From the NCBI GenBank assembly GCA_049965775.1, contig JBMFVX010000034.1, forward strand, positions 1 through 24,989: 24,989 bases of DNA, given 5' to 3'. The notes beneath the pieces are model-generated. The model saw nothing but the letters and a program-made list of their open reading frames with translations. It searched no databases and was not told where the DNA came from. The position numbers were made by a program, and so were the translations under genes. This document shows, piece by piece, positions 23,004 to 24,989 of this stretch. This DNA comes from JABEVB01 sp049965775. GTDB lineage: Bacteria; Planctomycetota; Phycisphaerae; WQYP01. Within the stretch, counting starts at the first letter, position 1. Every line of letters starts with the position of its first letter.

Positions 23004-24515
23004 TTATGCTTTGGCCGAAGCGGGCTTGCGCCGCCGCATAAGCAGGGCGGTTCCGCCAACCACAAGCAGGCTAAGCGTTGCCGGCTCGGGCGTGCTGGCG
23101 GTAGAGCTGCTTATAAATGAATACGCCAGAGCGTACTGCTCCTGCGAGGATACCTCGCTTGAGCCGCCGAGTTTAACCACTTCCAGATCGTACTTTCCGG
23201 GTGCAAGGTTGAGCGTGTAAAGCTGCTGCACATTGTCAACGCTGCTGTCGCTGATGGCCACCGCCTGCCCCAGTGAGTTGTACAAATACAAGTCAAGGTT
23301 GTTGATGTTGGCCTGGTTGATTTGACGGTTCCATACCAGTGTGGCCGTCAAATTCGACGCGCTGCCGAGGTTGAACACATAGTGATTAATGGCATTTGCC
23401 GAGGCGCTGCTGGTGATGCTGGCAAAGTCCCATCCTTGCAGATGACTTTGCGCCGCCATGGAGGTTTCCGCCGGCCCGGTGCTGCCTAGCGCCGCCGTGT
23501 TCGATGTTGTGGCATGCACCTGTCCGGCGGCAAGCTCAGTATACGAGTTGTATACATTCACGACACCCGCACCCCAGCGGGTATCGAGCGGTTGCGTGGC
23601 GGTGTGAGTCCATCCCACCGGCTTGACGGCTCCGTTGAGCAGCAGAGCCTTGACCGTGCGTTCATCGGTTTCTGCTGAAACGCTGCCGCCGCCGATACCC
23701 ATGCGGCCCGCCTGCACCAAAAGCGCCGCCGAACCCGCCACCAGCGGAGCCGCAAAGCTCGTCTCACCGGCCGGAGCCGAAATGTCCGGCTTCGAGCGGC
23801 CGTCAAAGGTGGTGCCCACGCCGCTGGAGCCGCCATAGGCCGCCACGGCAATGCTGTTGTATGCCGTCGCTGGTGCATTGATCTGACTGGAGGGCGTGGT
23901 GTACGTAGTGGAGGAACCGCCATTGCCCACCGCCGAAACGAAAATGGTGTTGTATTGATCGGTATAGTTGTCGTAGTAAGTATCCACCGAGTCGGTGGTG
24001 CCGGCGGTAAGCTGGCTGTAGATGAAGCTCTGATTAACGATGGCGAGGCCGGTGGGCGGTGCCATATCAGAGAACACATAGGTACCGGCCCAAGCGTTGG
24101 AGTCGTAGTTGTAAATCGTCGTAGCGCCGTCGGCTACACCGCTTGAGCCGTAATAATTCTGGGCTACCGCTTCGGCATGGCCGGAATAAGCCGCACTGGA
24201 ATATACGCTTGAGGCCACGTTGCTGGAATTGGTGTAGACAAAGCTGCGGCTCTGGCCGGAGGCCGTTGTGCCCAAATTAGCGGGATTGACCTCAAACTCA
24301 TCGGTGGCGCCGCCGACCGACGCTTCAGCCTGGCCCAAAATCACACCGGCTCCCGTAAGACTTGGATTGACCTGGCGAAGCTGGATTACGCCGATTTGGT
24401 CAAGCGTGCTGGCCAGGGCGGGTACAGCGGTCAGGGCGGCGGCCGCGCACGCGGCCAGGGCGGCTGCGCTTATCGGACGGCGCGCAGTTGTGTTGAGTTG
24501 TGTAGATATACGCAT
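23004..24515 (-). CDS. Secreted S8 (subtilisin-like) protein with PEP-CTERM anchor
   Basis: A 503-residue exported protein. It has a signal peptide (about 1-36, ending VPALAS), a subtilase domain (about 38-325), a beta-sandwich region (about 355-470) and a PEP-CTERM tail: PEP at 476-478, a hydrophobic stretch 481-493, then RRRK. Subtilase landmarks are His113 in GHAEAVA, oxyanion Asn198 in AVGNGG, and nucleophile Ser253 in GETSFAAPLVAGSAALL. The place of the usual catalytic Asp (DTG) reads GVILGQAEAS, so Glu64 may substitute or the Asp is missing. PEP-CTERM proteins are sorted and processed by an exosortase; none is in this window. The ATG at 24515 is chosen because AAGGAG lies 7 nt upstream and a signal peptide follows at once. 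Confidence 0.85.
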   Translation of the reverse strand: MRISTQLNTTARRPISAAALAACAAAALTAVPALASTLDQIGVIQLRQVNPSLTGAGVILGQAEASVGGATDEFEVNPANLGTTASGQSRSFVYTNSSNVASSVYSSAAYSGHAEAVAQNYYGSSGVADGATTIYNYDSNAWAGTYVFSDMAPPTGLAIVNQSFIYSQLTAGTTDSVDTYYDNYTDQYNTIFVSAVGNGGSSTTYTTPSSQINAPATAYNSIAVAAYGGSSGVGTTFDGRSKPDISAPAGETSFAAPLVAGSAALLVQAGRMGIGGGSVSAETDERTVKALLLNGAVKPVGWTHTATQPLDTRWGAGVVNVYNSYTELAAGQVHATTSNTAALGSTGPAETSMAAQSHLQGWDFASITSSASANAINHYVFNLGSASNLTATLVWNRQINQANINNLDLYLYNSLGQAVAISDSSVDNVQQLYTLNLAPGKYDLEVVKLGGSSEVSSQEQYALAYSFISSSTASTPEPATLSLLVVGGTALLMRRRKPASAKA

Positions 24516-24989
24516 GGGTAGCTCCTTAAGAGAGTAAGAGAAATAAAGGCGGGAATGCTTGGCATGTTGAGAGTGCTCCACCACGTCGGGCGGCTGCGGG
24601 AACGGAGAGTTTTGTTCCTGTCAGCCGGGGTGTTGAATCGGCATGGCCCTGCGTCCGAGTTGAGGGAAAAGCGGCCGCAGTCGGCGATTTATTATCACGC
24701 GCCAAAATGCTTATAGGCCCCGCATCAGGCGCAATATAGGCCCCGTTTTTATCGCCCTTTTGCAATGATGGGACGTTTTGTTATCGGGCTACGAAAAATT
24801 CCGATTTAAGGTGGGGATTGCCGCTGCTTGCCGTATGCCACCAAATGTTGCACGGCAAAGCCACGGCAAGGTGCAGGACTTTTGCTATAGAAAGCGACTA
24901 ATTTGCCCCTAGCCCGACTTTCGCACTTTGCGCCTGATTTCGGGAATTTTCCCGATTTTTTCGGCCCTGGTTGCAAACCAATGCGGTTT
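24516..24989. promoter_or_regulatory. 474-bp region upstream of the PEP-CTERM protease
   Basis: No gene is recognisable. It contains the protease ribosome binding site, two direct copies of TATAGGCCCCG (24712-24722 and 24735-24745), two copies of CACGGCAA 11 bp apart (24851-24858, 24862-24869) with an inverted TTGCCGT at 24828-24834, and a short stem CGGGA/TCCCG at 24941-24954 followed by a T-run on the + strand. I could not fix a promoter; TATATT and TATAAG within the repeats (read on the - strand) are possible -10 boxes. The region runs to the window edge. Confidence 0.4.
24712..24745 (-). repeat. Two 11-bp direct repeats 23 bp apart
   Basis: Read on the - strand, CGGGGCCTATA occurs at 24735-24745 and again at 24712-24722, identical in all 11 positions and spaced 23 bp, about two helical turns. 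They lie some 200-230 bp before the protease start codon. A regulator binding tandem sites on one DNA face is a reasonable inference. Confidence 0.6.

Noticed and set aside
24941..24961. Stem plus T-run resembling a + strand terminator
   Set aside because: The stem is about 5 bp and no + strand gene ends nearby in the window. It is noted only as part of the upstream region.
1..24989. A defence system, secondary-metabolite cluster or CRISPR array
   Set aside because: No nucleases with defence architecture, toxin-antitoxin pairs, synthases or regular repeat-spacer units were seen. The gene content is largely housekeeping.

Overview
The window looks like part of a bacterial chromosome from the Planctomycetota, most likely class Phycisphaerae. 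This is inference: gene content is moderately GC-rich, it encodes a secreted subtilase with a PEP-CTERM anchor, an OmpL-type (bbp2) porin, the lipid A enzyme LpxI and a PPi-type phosphofructokinase. LpxI plus the porin indicate an envelope with a lipid-A-bearing outer membrane. I see no rRNA, tRNA, CRISPR array, prophage or transposase gene.

Layout. (1) 1-2989, + strand: acetyl-CoA synthetase behind a good sigma-70-like promoter, then a SOUL heme-binding lipoprotein. (2) 2990-4633, - strand: a secreted sialate O-acetylesterase, abutting the SOUL gene with no spacer. (3) 5060-5397: ribosomal protein L27 alone (no rplU beside it) with its own intrinsic terminator. (4) 5414-6487, - strand: a DUF89 phosphatase very like the C-terminal domain of eukaryotic PANK4, divergent from (5) a bbp2 porin at 6785-8239 with its own terminator. 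(6) 8432-11055, + strand: a FolM/PTR1-type pteridine reductase, a classical SDR, and a membrane-anchored EEP-fold protein lacking the usual metal-binding Glu. (7) 11332-16423, + strand: a housekeeping run of DAHP synthase, tpiA, secG, yicC, gmk, rpoZ and coaC. (8) 16442-16599: a ~155-bp imperfect palindrome bounded by TA dinucleotides, a good candidate MITE, between convergent gene runs. (9) 16738-22594, - strand: reading with transcription, metF, hisD, lpxI, pfp, a GNAT acetyltransferase and a HIT protein. (10) 23004-24515, - strand: the PEP-CTERM subtilase, followed by an intrinsic terminator; its 474-bp upstream region carries direct repeats.

How it fits together. Most genes are central metabolism (acetate activation, triose-phosphate and PPi-linked glycolysis, aromatic amino acids, histidine, one-carbon folate, CoA), information processing (omega, L27, YicC, Gmk) and envelope biology (SecG, LpxI, porin, lipoprotein, PEP-CTERM protease). 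CoA biology recurs: acs uses CoA, coaC makes 4'-phosphopantetheine, and the DUF89 protein resembles an enzyme that dephosphorylates 4'-phosphopantetheine-type metabolites.

I did not find a clear new multi-gene system. The observations most worth a second look are the MITE-like element, the metF promoter with a 14-bp palindrome at the predicted start site, the altered active sites of the EEP protein and the subtilase, the PANK4-like DUF89 phosphatase, and the 23-bp-spaced repeats upstream of the protease. All functional calls are from reading sequence only; no database search or folding program was run.
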